The notes beneath the pieces are model-generated. The model worked only from the letters and a program-made list of their open reading frames with translations. It did not search any database and was not told where the DNA came from. Of a stretch of 64,000 nt of DNA, positions 52,033-60,901 are shown one piece after another. Source of the DNA: CBDFNC01 sp965249895 (GTDB taxonomy: Bacteria; Pseudomonadota; Gammaproteobacteria; Enterobacterales; CBDFNC01). The number at the start of each line of letters is the position of its first letter. Within the stretch, counting starts at the first letter, position 1. The position numbers and the translations under genes are program-made. The DNA is taken from positions 372,001-436,000 of the forward strand of contig CBDFNC010000003.1 of the NCBI GenBank assembly GCA_965249895.1. Direction: 5' to 3'.

Positions 52033-52986
52033 TTATTCTGGTTTATCCGTGTGGTTATATATCCCTTCAATAATATAAAGTGGTCGGTTTTTGACCTCTT
52101 CAAATATACGACCAACGTACTCACCCAAGATCCCTATGCCGATTAGATTAATACTACTAAAAAACAGGATCATGGAAATAATTGATGCGTAACCAGGCAG
52201 GTCGACGCCCAGGATCATGGTTTTGATCACGATAAAAACCAGATATGCAGCCGATAAGCAGGCCATTAACACACCTATATAGGTCCATATTCTTAATGGG
52301 GCGGTACTGAAGGAAAATATACCGTCCAGGGCAAAGTTCCACAGCTTCCAATAGTTCCACTTGGTCTCTCCGGCAACCCTGGCCGGACGGTGAAAATAGA
52401 CATGATCAGATTTAAACCCAGGATAAGAAAACAGACCTTTCATAAAGCGGGTCTTTTCCGGCATCTTGCGAATGATGTCAACGACCTTTCTATCCAGCAA
52501 CCTGAAATCGCCGGCATTACGGGTGATTTTTACCTTGCTCATTCGACCGATAAGGCGATAAAAAGCACCTGCAGTTTTACGTTTAATCAAGTTATCTTCG
52601 TTGCGGTCCGTGCGAACGGCAATCACTGAATCTGCGCCTTGGCGCCATTTATCCACCATTTCTGCAATAAGCGCAGGGGGATCTTGCAAATCAACATCCA
52701 TGGGGATCACGGCCTGTCCCTTGGCATGATCCAGGCCTGCGCTCAGGGCGACGTCCTTACCGAAGTTTCGCGATAAGTTCAGTAAAGAAATCTTGCTGCC
52801 ATCTGCGGTGGCTTTTTGGTGCAGGATATTAAAGCTGTTGTCAGTGCTACCGTCATTCACAAACAGGATTTCGTAAGAGCTGACAGTAGACTCCAGTACC
52901 GGAGTGACAGTGTCGAGGAACAAGTCGATACTTTCTTCCTCGTTTAACACACAAACTACTATGCTGAGCTCAGGGTTTAAAATCAT
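52033..52986 (-). CDS. Polyprenyl-phosphate glycosyltransferase (GtrB type, GT2)
   Basis: A 317-residue enzyme that loads glucose or another sugar onto undecaprenyl phosphate at the cytoplasmic face. The GT2 domain shows LSIVVCVLNEEESIDLFLDT, EILFVNDGSTDNSF, NLSRNFGKDVALSAGLDHA and IPMDVDLQDPP, which holds the nucleotide-metal DxD-like site. Two C-terminal membrane helices (YIGVLMACLSAAYLVFIVI and SIISMILFFSSINLIGIGIL) and EYVGRIFEEVKNRPLYI complete the GtrB pattern. Its start region is preceded by two tandem copies of itself and a fourth relic start. Confidence 0.94.
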   Translation of the reverse strand: MILNPELSIVVCVLNEEESIDLFLDTVTPVLESTVSSYEILFVNDGSTDNSFNILHQKATADGSKISLLNLSRNFGKDVALSAGLDHAKGQAVIPMDVDLQDPPALIAEMVDKWRQGADSVIAVRTDRNEDNLIKRKTAGAFYRLIGRMSKVKITRNAGDFRLLDRKVVDIIRKMPEKTRFMKGLFSYPGFKSDHVYFHRPARVAGETKWNYWKLWNFALDGIFSFSTAPLRIWTYIGVLMACLSAAYLVFIVIKTMILGVDLPGYASIISMILFFSSINLIGIGILGEYVGRIFEEVKNRPLYIIEGIYNHTDKPE

Positions 52987-53155
52987 TTTGTATACCTTTT
53001 CACACTTTGTTTTCGCTTAACACACTACTTCAATGCCACTATGCTGAGCTCAGGGTTTAAAATCATTTTGTATACCTTTTCACACTTTGTTTTCGTTTAA
53101 CACACTACTTCTCATGCCGCTATGCTGAGCTCAGGGTTTAAAATCATTGTGTTCA
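52943..53155. repeat. 80/81-bp tandem duplication of the gtrB start
   Basis: ATGCTGAGCTCAGGGTTTAA, the reverse of the first codons of the glycosyltransferase, occurs at 52961, 53041 and 53122. Each copy has an ATG (52986, 53066, 53147) with leader; only the first opens the full gene. The two extra copies encode MILNPELSIVALK and MILNPELSIAA before stops. Confidence 0.92.
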
Positions 53156-53190
53156 CCTTATCCAGTATTATTTTCTGGCCCCTATGGGCC

Positions 53191-53259
53191 TGGTAGGAGC
53201 CATAGGTCAGGGATGAGATGTTAAATGCATGGATGCGCATCGCGATCGCTGTGTTCGCA
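53191..53259. repeat. Dispersed intergenic repeat, copy 2
   Basis: Shares TGGTAGGAGCC, GTCAGGGATG and GCGATCGCTGTGTTCGC with 48191-48253. It lies in the 308-bp gap between the DUF2298 gene and the gtrB-like gene, inside what seems to be a former direct junction. Confidence 0.6.
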
Positions 53260-53294
53260 GATTGCATCGTTGCTACAAAGCCCAGGGGTTAGAA

Positions 53295-55337
53295 TCATCT
53301 TTTCACCTTGTTCTCTTGTTTGACCCAAATGCCTATGGGCCTTTGCCCCTTGGCGTTAAATGCCAGCCAGTTGTACTGGGACTTAATCTGCGTGTTAATG
53401 GCATCGAAGTGGCTGGCTTTGTTCTGTTGGTCGAAGATAATATATCTCACCTCTCTGGCCAATAACCACTGCACGGTATTACCTTGTTTACCCTGATAGA
53501 AATTGCGAACTTCCCGGGTTAATCCCCATACCTGAGGCACCTGATCATGCCAGGTTCGCAGATGAGAAGGCCAGCCTAACATAGCCGGTTTATCGTTGAA
53601 AATGGCGTAAACACTACTCTGCATATAGGCATTTTTGGGTAGGTTTTCCAATACCACACCAAAAGGCGCCTGTTTCAGGTAGTTAAACATATCCCGGTTT
53701 ACCGGGTTCTTAGTCAGCCATTGATGGCCCTGGATTTTACCTGCTTCGGTTTTACCTGAATAGATAAGGAACCTGGCGACATCATAGGCATACACATTAA
53801 CCAGTAGTAACACCAATATGGCGGGGAGTTTGACTCGCTTCAGGCTGGAGCCCAAACAGACGGCGCCTAGTGAGACAATACCTGTGACATAGATATAACC
53901 CCACCATTTCATTACGGTATTGGTACGCACAAATTTACCGCCGGAAGGATCATCGATATAGATAAATTCTGAAATAAGTAACAGTGAAGCCAGGGTAACG
54001 ACTAAGACCAGGCTCCATTTTCGCCACCTTATATCGAGCAGGGATAAAACCATTAATACCAGCAATGGCCAGAACAGGGCGAGGAATCGTGGCCAAGGGG
54101 TATGGTTGTCTCCTGTGACCAGTTTAACCGGTGTATTCACCCCACCACTGGTGAAACCGATAAGAAACGGATAAATAAGCACTGCACCGGCCAAGCCGCC
54201 ACCAATAAGCCAGAACCAATTCGGCGTTTGTTTTATCCAGTATCTGTAGCCAATCCAGCCACAGATAAGAAACCCCTGGAGTGGGAATACCCAGGTATTG
54301 GTAATCATCATCAGGGGAATGGTCAAACCCAATAATGCCTGGCTTAACTTGCTTTTGACCCCAGCTTCAATAGTCGCCATTAATGCAAGGGCAAGCAATA
54401 ACAGAAAAAACCCACCTATGGGCGGGTGGTAGTCCCCCACAAAAAACTGATAACCGAAGTTTTCCAAGGGTAGCACTCTAAGCTCGAATTCCGGGGTAGG
54501 TTTATTAATGGGAAACAACCACTCCGCCATTTGCTTATTTACCCTTGGGCTGTCCTGATGTGCTTTTTCATCATGGGAACCGATAAACCTGGCGCCCCTA
54601 ACCAAAAACTGAAACGCGTCATTATATTGAGCGTAACCAAAGCTGCTTTGTGCCTGCTCTGTTTGTTCTGTGGGAGTCGCTGGCCCTTTAAATACCAGGT
54701 GTAGTAATGGAGATAAACCCGTACCACCAAACACTAAGCTTGCTACCAATAATAACCTGGCCCATTTAGCGTGTATAAAGTAGCTGGCTACAGACCAGGC
54801 CAGGGTGATAGGTAACGCCATCAGTAGGGCAAAGGCAAGATTATAACTGGTACCTACCTCCAGATTAAAAATACGGCCTAACAGGGCTGCGCCATAGTGC
54901 TGAAACGCGTAATAAAAGTCGAATCTATGTGGTGGATACCAGTTGTCCAGCGGCGGCAGGGTGACACCGCTCATATAATTACTGATGAAATAGAGATCGG
55001 TTATCCGTTCCGAACTGACGTTGATATTGGGCTGCAAAAAACGCCAGCTGAATGCGTATAGGAAAGCCAGGATAAATACCCATTCCGCCCGCCAGTGCAA
55101 CTTTTCCCTACCAGACCAGGCAACATAAGCTGAGATGGATGTGGTGATGGGCCAAAGATAATTGAGCTGGCCCAGGCCGACAAAGTGCTCGATAAAAAAC
55201 AGCACTAACACCAAACCAACCAGGCCGGTAGATCTGGCAATATGGGGGTTTGGTAAGTACTTTTGCGCTTTAACCGTTAAGGCCGTCAGGTTAAGCCAGA
55301 TAACTGACAAGGTAAGAGCAAGGAATATCAACTGCAT
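53295..55337 (-). CDS. DUF2298 (YYY) polytopic membrane protein, copy 2
   Basis: A 680-residue membrane protein with about 15 hydrophobic helices, of the DUF2298 or YYY family (GT-C-like). The family signature region is GVTLPPLDNWYPPHRFDFYY followed by AFQHYGAALLGR; VGDYHPPIGGFFLLLLALA and the ending loop IDDPSGGKFVRTNTVMKWWG are further conserved blocks shared with its neighbour. It probably transfers a polyprenyl-linked sugar in the periplasm. Its start codon directly follows the stop of the paralogue at 55338. Its own TGA overlaps a relic gtrB start (ATGATTCTAACCC). Confidence 0.88.
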   Translation of the reverse strand: MQLIFLALTLSVIWLNLTALTVKAQKYLPNPHIARSTGLVGLVLVLFFIEHFVGLGQLNYLWPITTSISAYVAWSGREKLHWRAEWVFILAFLYAFSWRFLQPNINVSSERITDLYFISNYMSGVTLPPLDNWYPPHRFDFYYAFQHYGAALLGRIFNLEVGTSYNLAFALLMALPITLAWSVASYFIHAKWARLLLVASLVFGGTGLSPLLHLVFKGPATPTEQTEQAQSSFGYAQYNDAFQFLVRGARFIGSHDEKAHQDSPRVNKQMAEWLFPINKPTPEFELRVLPLENFGYQFFVGDYHPPIGGFFLLLLALALMATIEAGVKSKLSQALLGLTIPLMMITNTWVFPLQGFLICGWIGYRYWIKQTPNWFWLIGGGLAGAVLIYPFLIGFTSGGVNTPVKLVTGDNHTPWPRFLALFWPLLVLMVLSLLDIRWRKWSLVLVVTLASLLLISEFIYIDDPSGGKFVRTNTVMKWWGYIYVTGIVSLGAVCLGSSLKRVKLPAILVLLLVNVYAYDVARFLIYSGKTEAGKIQGHQWLTKNPVNRDMFNYLKQAPFGVVLENLPKNAYMQSSVYAIFNDKPAMLGWPSHLRTWHDQVPQVWGLTREVRNFYQGKQGNTVQWLLAREVRYIIFDQQNKASHFDAINTQIKSQYNWLAFNAKGQRPIGIWVKQENKVKR

Positions 55338-57338
55338 TTAAGAGCTTTCCTCGTTCTTTTTTTGCCATAGACCATAGCGGTTATTGCCATGCTGTTGGAT
55401 CGGGATCCAGATATAGTCGCGGGCGATTTGCTCTTGTATCTTTAGCCAGCCTTTTGTTTTGCGCTGTTCATCTGTTTTACGCCAGACTATATATTGGATC
55501 TGGTGGGTGTTAAGCCAGGTAAGGCTGTCAGTCAGCTCTCCGCGATAAAATAGTCGGGCATCCTGACCCCGGCTGCGAATAAAGTCGGGGTTGCCACGCC
55601 ATTGCGCCTGATGGGATGGCCAGCCGGTAAAGGAGGCCTTGTTCGCAAATAAGGCAATGGCAGAGGTATCGGTATATGCCTGGCGGTCAATGCCTTCCAA
55701 TACTATTCCATGGTCGGCATTTTTGAGGTAGTTGATGATTTGTTTGTTTACCGGGTCTTTGGCCAGCCAGTGGAAGCCTTGTAGCTTGGCAAATGAGGGT
55801 TTACTTGTATTGTACCAGTTATTGGCCAACTCGAGGCTGTAGCTAGCGACAGCAAGAACGGCAATAAAGGCGGTGGCACGGATCCACAGTTTGTTTGCTC
55901 CAAGAAGTATCGGTCCAAGACTGAGTAATACGGCGACTTGTAACCAGGACCACCATTTTAACGTGGTATTAAAGCGATTGTACTTGCCTCCCATAGGGTC
56001 ATCGATCACTAGAAACTCTGACAGTGTAAACAGCAGCAGGCTAACTACGGAGAAAAACAATAATATAGGCTGCCTTCTCAGGGCAAACAGGGCTAAGGTG
56101 AACAGTAGTAGCTGAGGCCAAAACACCAATAATCCTAACGTCATTGGCGTATGTTCGGCGGTCTTCACCAAACCTAAAGGGGTCGCTAACGCGTTAGCGG
56201 TAAATTCCTTCAAAAATGGTAACGATAGAATTAACGGAATTAAACCTCCCAGCAGCACAGCAATCCAGTGGGGCGGTTTTTGCCGGATTAACCGGTAGCC
56301 CAACCAGGCCAGGACTAACAAACTTTGTAAAGGAAGCACCCAGGCATTGGTCAGTAGGGCCAGTGGACCTGTTGCCACCAGAGTGGCTTGTAAATATCTG
56401 TTGTCTTGATGATTGCTGGGTTGGCGTTCCATTTTCAAAATACACAGCAGAGAAACCATCAATAATAGAAAGCCACCTAACGGTGGATGAAAGTCCCCCT
56501 GAAAGGTGAGGTAACCTATGGTTTCCAGTGGTAATTCCAGATTCTCATTTTGTTCACCAATCAGCTGTTTACCAAACTCGGTATCAACCCTGGCATCGTA
56601 TTTGCCAATAAAGCGCACGCTAGCCCAAAGACGGCTGGTGGATTCGAAGGCTTCCGCTCTCTCGTCTTGCGCCGTACTTTGATACATAAAAGGGGCAAAG
56701 GGTGAAACACCTGTACCACCACAAACCACTGCCAGCACCATCAGCACTTTTATTACTCGGGAGCGACAAAATAAGCCGGTGATCGTCCAGCATAAACTGA
56801 TCATCATCGCCAGCAGCAGCGCAAAGGCCAGGTTGTAGCTATAACCTATATCCAGTCCCAGGATCCGACCTAATAATGCAGCAGCATATTGCTGAAAGGC
56901 GTAATAATAGTTAAAGGTATAACCGGGTAACCAGTTGTCCTGGGGGGGTAAGGTTTCACCAGGAAAGTAGTTGCTGACAAAAGATAGATCGGTCAGGGCT
57001 TCCGAGTTGCCATCAATATCAGGAAATGCGATACGCCAAATTAAGCCGTAAATCAGGCCCAAAGCAAATACCAGTTCGCTTCGCCATAACTTGTGACGGT
57101 ACTGTTCGCGGTACCTATAGATTAGATAACCCGCAGCCGAGGTAGTCAACGGCCATAGCCAGGTAAGTTTACCTAACCCAACAAAGTGTTCGATAAAGAA
57201 CAAGAGCAGGCAAAAAACCAATATACCCACGACTTTGGCTAGGGGATAACAGGCCAGCCAGCGGTGCAGTAGAATGGCTACACCTGCCAGGTTCACTAAC
57301 AGCAAAAGTGCTGTAATAGTGAGAAAAATCAATCCCAT
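55338..57338 (-). CDS. DUF2298 (YYY) polytopic membrane protein, copy 1
   Basis: A 666-residue paralogue of the following gene. Matching blocks are IEHFVGLGKLTWLWPLTTSA, ETLPPQDNWLPGYTFNYYYA, QGDFHPPLGGFLLLMVSLLC, and VIDDPMGGKYNRFNTTLKWW. The periplasmic loop between helices 2 and 4 carries the acidic residues expected for GT-C catalysis (SEALTDLSFVSNYFPGETLP). First gene of the run of YYY, YYY, GtrB, GtrA. The two copies are roughly a third to a half identical by eye, an old duplication. Confidence 0.88.
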   Translation of the reverse strand: MGLIFLTITALLLLVNLAGVAILLHRWLACYPLAKVVGILVFCLLLFFIEHFVGLGKLTWLWPLTTSAAGYLIYRYREQYRHKLWRSELVFALGLIYGLIWRIAFPDIDGNSEALTDLSFVSNYFPGETLPPQDNWLPGYTFNYYYAFQQYAAALLGRILGLDIGYSYNLAFALLLAMMISLCWTITGLFCRSRVIKVLMVLAVVCGGTGVSPFAPFMYQSTAQDERAEAFESTSRLWASVRFIGKYDARVDTEFGKQLIGEQNENLELPLETIGYLTFQGDFHPPLGGFLLLMVSLLCILKMERQPSNHQDNRYLQATLVATGPLALLTNAWVLPLQSLLVLAWLGYRLIRQKPPHWIAVLLGGLIPLILSLPFLKEFTANALATPLGLVKTAEHTPMTLGLLVFWPQLLLFTLALFALRRQPILLFFSVVSLLLFTLSEFLVIDDPMGGKYNRFNTTLKWWSWLQVAVLLSLGPILLGANKLWIRATAFIAVLAVASYSLELANNWYNTSKPSFAKLQGFHWLAKDPVNKQIINYLKNADHGIVLEGIDRQAYTDTSAIALFANKASFTGWPSHQAQWRGNPDFIRSRGQDARLFYRGELTDSLTWLNTHQIQYIVWRKTDEQRKTKGWLKIQEQIARDYIWIPIQQHGNNRYGLWQKKNEESS

Positions 57339-57524
57339 TGTTAAACTCCGTGCCTGCCATAACTGATTGCGCTAGTTTACGCAAAACAAGGCCAGGCTAA
57401 TACGTCCATGTATTAATTAGGCATATTAACAAAGACTGAAATTTGAATCCTGAACCCAAGTTGCAAACTAGGCAGAGGCAAACAGAGGTTGCTATTTAGC
57501 TAACAACCCCTGTTTAAAAGTGGT

Positions 57525-57752
57525 TTACTTGATGGTTGAAAGCAGGGATTCCAATCCTTCTACCGCAGTGACTCCGCGGTCAGTAAGGTAGCCGCCGTCA
57601 TCGCGTGTGGTAAGGCCCTTAGAGAACAAGCGTTTTGCTGCCGCTTGTAAGTCTGGATCACTGTCACTGTGAACTTTTATACCTTGTTCATGATTGCCGG
57701 GTTCAAAGCAGGCTAATACCTTTAAGTCATTGACCAGTTCAGGCGTAACCAT
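57525..57752 (-). CDS. TIGR02647 family DNA-binding-like protein
   Basis: A protein of about 75 residues. The pattern TPELVNDLKVLACFEPGN, HEQGIKVHSDSDPDLQAAAK, RLFSKGLTTRDDGGYLTDRG matches TIGR02647, small conserved gammaproteobacterial proteins with a winged-helix look and no known role. The ATG at 57752 with AAAGGTG 6 bases upstream is preferred over the one at 57767. Single gene. Confidence 0.85.
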   Translation of the reverse strand: MVTPELVNDLKVLACFEPGNHEQGIKVHSDSDPDLQAAAKRLFSKGLTTRDDGGYLTDRGVTAVEGLESLLSTIK

Positions 57753-57767
57753 TTGTGCACCTTTCAT

Positions 57768-58071
57768 CTATCACCCCTTTAAATTGCGAGAAACATTATT
57801 AGTGTAGAGAAACCTGTTCAAACTAGCATTGCTCACGACTAAAAGAAGTGTGCTAAGTCATAAAGTGAGCCCTTACCGATGATTTTTTGCTTGGTTTTGT
57901 CTTTCTAGTAGCTTTGGTTAACCGTTTGAATATAAAAAGTATAGCTAGCTGGTATTCGATTGGCCCATGGAAGTTAAGTCATTTACCCGGGCTTATCAGC
58001 TCCTTTGCTATAGTTTTAGTTAGTCCACAGTTACAGCAGTCTGGTCTTAAACGACCAAGGGACTTGGAAAA
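57768..58071. other. 304-bp divergent intergenic region
   Basis: Between the TIGR02647 gene and the large chemoreceptor gene. No convincing ORF: the frame 57887-58075 from a TTG has no ribosome site. It holds promoters for both sides; nothing else recognised. Confidence 0.45.
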
Positions 58072-60396
58072 ATGAATATAGCCACAAGAATCATCTTAGC
58101 CTGTGTTTTACTCTGTTCTTTGGGTATTTTTGCTTCGGGGGGTTTGGTGGGTTGGCGTACCTTTCTGCTTTCCGAACAAGCGCTAACCAAACGGGCGAGT
58201 AGTCAGCTAATTTCCATTCGTGAGATAAAGCGAACTCAAGTAGAAGACTATTTTAATAATATTGCCGATCAAATTCGTACTTTCTCTAATGATGTGATGA
58301 TCATCGATGCTATGCATGAATTTTCCCGCACCTATGATAGTTTTCTGGCTGAGAGCGGTGGTTTTGACGCTAGTATGGTGAAAAGTCTGAAGGACTATTA
58401 TCAAAATCAATTTGGCGTTACGTACAGTCGTTTGAACCAGGGTGAAAATGCCAACGCCTTGGATAAATACAATGGTTTGGATGAAAATGGCAGAGCGCTA
58501 CAGGCCAGATATATTAGTAATAACCCTAATCCCCTGGGTGAAAAAAATAATCTGAGTAAGTCAGAGGATGGATCTCAATACAGCCTTATTCACGGTAAGT
58601 ATCATCACCATATTGACGGCTTCCTGAGTACCTTTGGTTATTACGATATTTTCTTAGTGGACAGCAAAGGCAGGGTGGTTTATTCGGTGTTTAAGGAGCT
58701 GGATTATGCGACCAATTTAATCTCAGGCCCTTATGCCAACTCGGGTCTGTCGCGCGTTTTTCGTAAAGCCCTGAACAGTAGCGATAAGAGTTCGGTTTTT
58801 TTAGATGATTTTGCTGTTTATTACCCTTCCTATGAAAGTGCAGCATCCTTCATTGCTACCCCGATCAGACACCATGGAAGTAATGAGGGAGTGCTGATCT
58901 TCCAAATGCCTATTGCCAAGATAAACAGCCTGATGACCTATGAAGGAAACTGGCAACAAGTTGGGCTGGGAAGTACCGGAGAAACCTACATTATAGGCCC
59001 GGATAAACTGATGCGCAGTCAGAGCCGGTTTCTGTTGGAGGATAAAAAGGGTTATTTAGCGGTATTAAAAAGTGCGGGCCTTTCCTCGGAAATTATCGAT
59101 CTAATCGATATAAAAGACTCGTCGATTGGTTTGCAGCCGATAGATACTGTGGGTACCCGTCATGCCCTCACGGGAGCAAGTGGTTTTGAAGTCATAGAAG
59201 ATTATCGAGGTGTAACTGTGTTTTCGGCTTATGCGCCATTGGAAGTTCTTGGACTGAAGTGGGCAATACTTAGTGAAATGGATGAAAGCGAAGCCCTGAA
59301 AGATGATGAAAAACTGAAAGGTGATATTGTCGCTACCCTATTTATGACATTTGCGGGCTTATTGGTTGTCGCCCTGGCATTGGGTTATCTTATGGGGAGC
59401 AGCATATCCAAACCTATTATCAGTTTTATCGGTGAAATAGAAAAATTAAGTGAGAGTAAAGATCTTACCATTCGATTAGCCAGCGCCGGTAAAAATGAGT
59501 TATCCAGGTTAGGTCATAGCCTGAATCAGTTGTTTGCAGAGTTGCAAGACATTATCAAAAGCGTGAGCCAGGTTTCTGCAGGTATTTCAGATACCAGTAG
59601 CACCATTGCCAACCACATGGCGGAAACCAGGCAGAGTACCTCTACCCAGTCGGCCAATGCTGATTCTGTTGCTACCGCGATTAATGAAATGAGCGCTTCG
59701 GTGCAAGAGGTAGCCAGGTTCGCTGGGCAGACCTCTGAATCGGTACAAGCAGCCAATAAAACCAGTGAGGAAAGTGCGGATATCGCCAGGGAATTAGCCA
59801 ATGAGATGAAAGAGCTGAACTCTCAAATGGAAAGTGCAACGGACTCTATTAATAGCCTGGCAAAAGAAAGTGAATCTATTGGTGGCGTGCTGGACGTTAT
59901 CCAGGGCATTGCCGAGCAAACAAATCTGCTGGCACTCAATGCGGCCATAGAAGCCGCGCGGGCGGGTGAACAAGGGCGAGGTTTCGCTGTTGTGGCGGAT
60001 GAGGTAAGAACCTTGGCCAGTCGTACGCAAAGTTCAACAGAAGAAATTCGCTCTAAAATTGAAAGCTTGCAAAGGGAAACCCGAAGTTCGGTGAACCTGG
60101 TGGCTGGCGCCAGTGAAATGGCGGACAAAGGGAGGATCTCCTGTGAAGCAAATGGGGAAATGCTGGTCCGTATCGTGGGTATGATAGGTGAACTCAATGA
60201 AATGAATATTCAAATAGCGACGGCCGCCGACGAACAAAGTAAAGTCACCGAAGAAGTGAATACCAATGCGGTGGAAATCGCCAATGCATCGGGACAAATT
60301 TCAGATAAAACAGAAAGTACCGAGCAATTAACCCTGGCACTCAGTCAGCAGGCAGAAGAGCTTAAAATCAAGGTCAGTGTCTTTAAGGTGGAATAG
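58072..60396 (+). CDS. Large methyl-accepting chemotaxis protein with Cache-like sensor
   Basis: A 774-residue chemoreceptor. Helix 1 is at about residues 8 to 30, then a periplasmic sensor of nearly 380 residues, helix 2 at about 418 to 442, HAMP (ISKPIISFIGEIEKLSESKD) and the signalling coiled coil. The sensor contains GYYDIFLVDSKGRVVYSVFK, SSVFLDDFAVYYPSYESAAS and GSTGETYIIGPDKLMRSQSR, which fits a double-Cache-like domain as found in amino-acid or organic-acid receptors. The hairpin tip is at about 612 to 650 (IAEQTNLLALNAAIEAARAG). The stop codon lies inside the stem of the following terminator. Confidence 0.95.
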   Translation: MNIATRIILACVLLCSLGIFASGGLVGWRTFLLSEQALTKRASSQLISIREIKRTQVEDYFNNIADQIRTFSNDVMIIDAMHEFSRTYDSFLAESGGFDASMVKSLKDYYQNQFGVTYSRLNQGENANALDKYNGLDENGRALQARYISNNPNPLGEKNNLSKSEDGSQYSLIHGKYHHHIDGFLSTFGYYDIFLVDSKGRVVYSVFKELDYATNLISGPYANSGLSRVFRKALNSSDKSSVFLDDFAVYYPSYESAASFIATPIRHHGSNEGVLIFQMPIAKINSLMTYEGNWQQVGLGSTGETYIIGPDKLMRSQSRFLLEDKKGYLAVLKSAGLSSEIIDLIDIKDSSIGLQPIDTVGTRHALTGASGFEVIEDYRGVTVFSAYAPLEVLGLKWAILSEMDESEALKDDEKLKGDIVATLFMTFAGLLVVALALGYLMGSSISKPIISFIGEIEKLSESKDLTIRLASAGKNELSRLGHSLNQLFAELQDIIKSVSQVSAGISDTSSTIANHMAETRQSTSTQSANADSVATAINEMSASVQEVARFAGQTSESVQAANKTSEESADIARELANEMKELNSQMESATDSINSLAKESESIGGVLDVIQGIAEQTNLLALNAAIEAARAGEQGRGFAVVADEVRTLASRTQSSTEEIRSKIESLQRETRSSVNLVAGASEMADKGRISCEANGEMLVRIVGMIGELNEMNIQIATAADEQSKVTEEVNTNAVEIANASGQISDKTESTEQLTLALSQQAEELKIKVSVFKVE

Positions 60397-60417
60397 CGCC
60401 TTTGCTTAAAGGCGCTA
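60394..60417. terminator. Bidirectional terminator between chemoreceptor and nfeD
   Basis: Perfect 10-bp arms TAGCGCCTTT and AAAGGCGCTA, loop GCTT. The TAG of the left arm is the stop codon of the chemoreceptor. Confidence 0.8.
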
Positions 60418-60422
60418 TAGGA

Positions 60423-60893
60423 TCACTTAGGTTGAATGGGCCACTGGTGGGATTTGACAGTTAAGCTTGCGTCTTCTTCTCCTACTATGGTTACCTTGCT
60501 CCCGGCCTTAAGTTCCTGGCTACAGCGCACCTGCCAAATGCTGTCATTTAACTTGATATGGCTTACCCCGGAATGGACATCATCCAGTAGCTCCACATTG
60601 GCGCCCATTAGTTGTGCGTGCCGCTTATTTAACGTGGAATTTTGGTCTGCCAGTTTGTCTCTGGCGTTCTGGTATTTGGACCATAACCAGGTGCACAGCA
60701 GGGATTGAACAACAAACAGGCTCCACTGTGCTTGCCAGCCGATGGGGAAAAGCATAGTGATAGCGCCGATTTCTACAGCCGCTATTCCAAACCATAATAA
60801 GTAACCACCCGTTCCCAGTAACTCTAAGGCCAGCAGGATAAGGCCAGTGGAAAACCAATGCCAGTGGTTGATATTTTGCAGTAATTCAAGCAT
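60423..60893 (-). CDS. NfeD family membrane protein
   Basis: A 156-residue NfeD short form with two to three N-terminal helices (FSTGLILLALELLGTGGYLL, WFGIAAVEIGAITMLFPIGW) and a C-terminal OB-fold domain (IWQVRCSQELKAGSKVTIVG). Short NfeD proteins pair with stomatin-like SPFH proteins in the inner membrane; the QmcA gene is 8 bp upstream, so they form an operon and probably a complex affecting membrane microdomains or FtsH. Confidence 0.92.
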   Translation of the reverse strand: MLELLQNINHWHWFSTGLILLALELLGTGGYLLWFGIAAVEIGAITMLFPIGWQAQWSLFVVQSLLCTWLWSKYQNARDKLADQNSTLNKRHAQLMGANVELLDDVHSGVSHIKLNDSIWQVRCSQELKAGSKVTIVGEEDASLTVKSHQWPIQPK

Positions 60894-60901
60894 CGGGCCT
60901 C

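Noticed and set aside
57887..58075. 62-residue plus-strand ORF before the large chemoreceptor
   Set aside because: It starts at TTG without ribosome site and has no family features.
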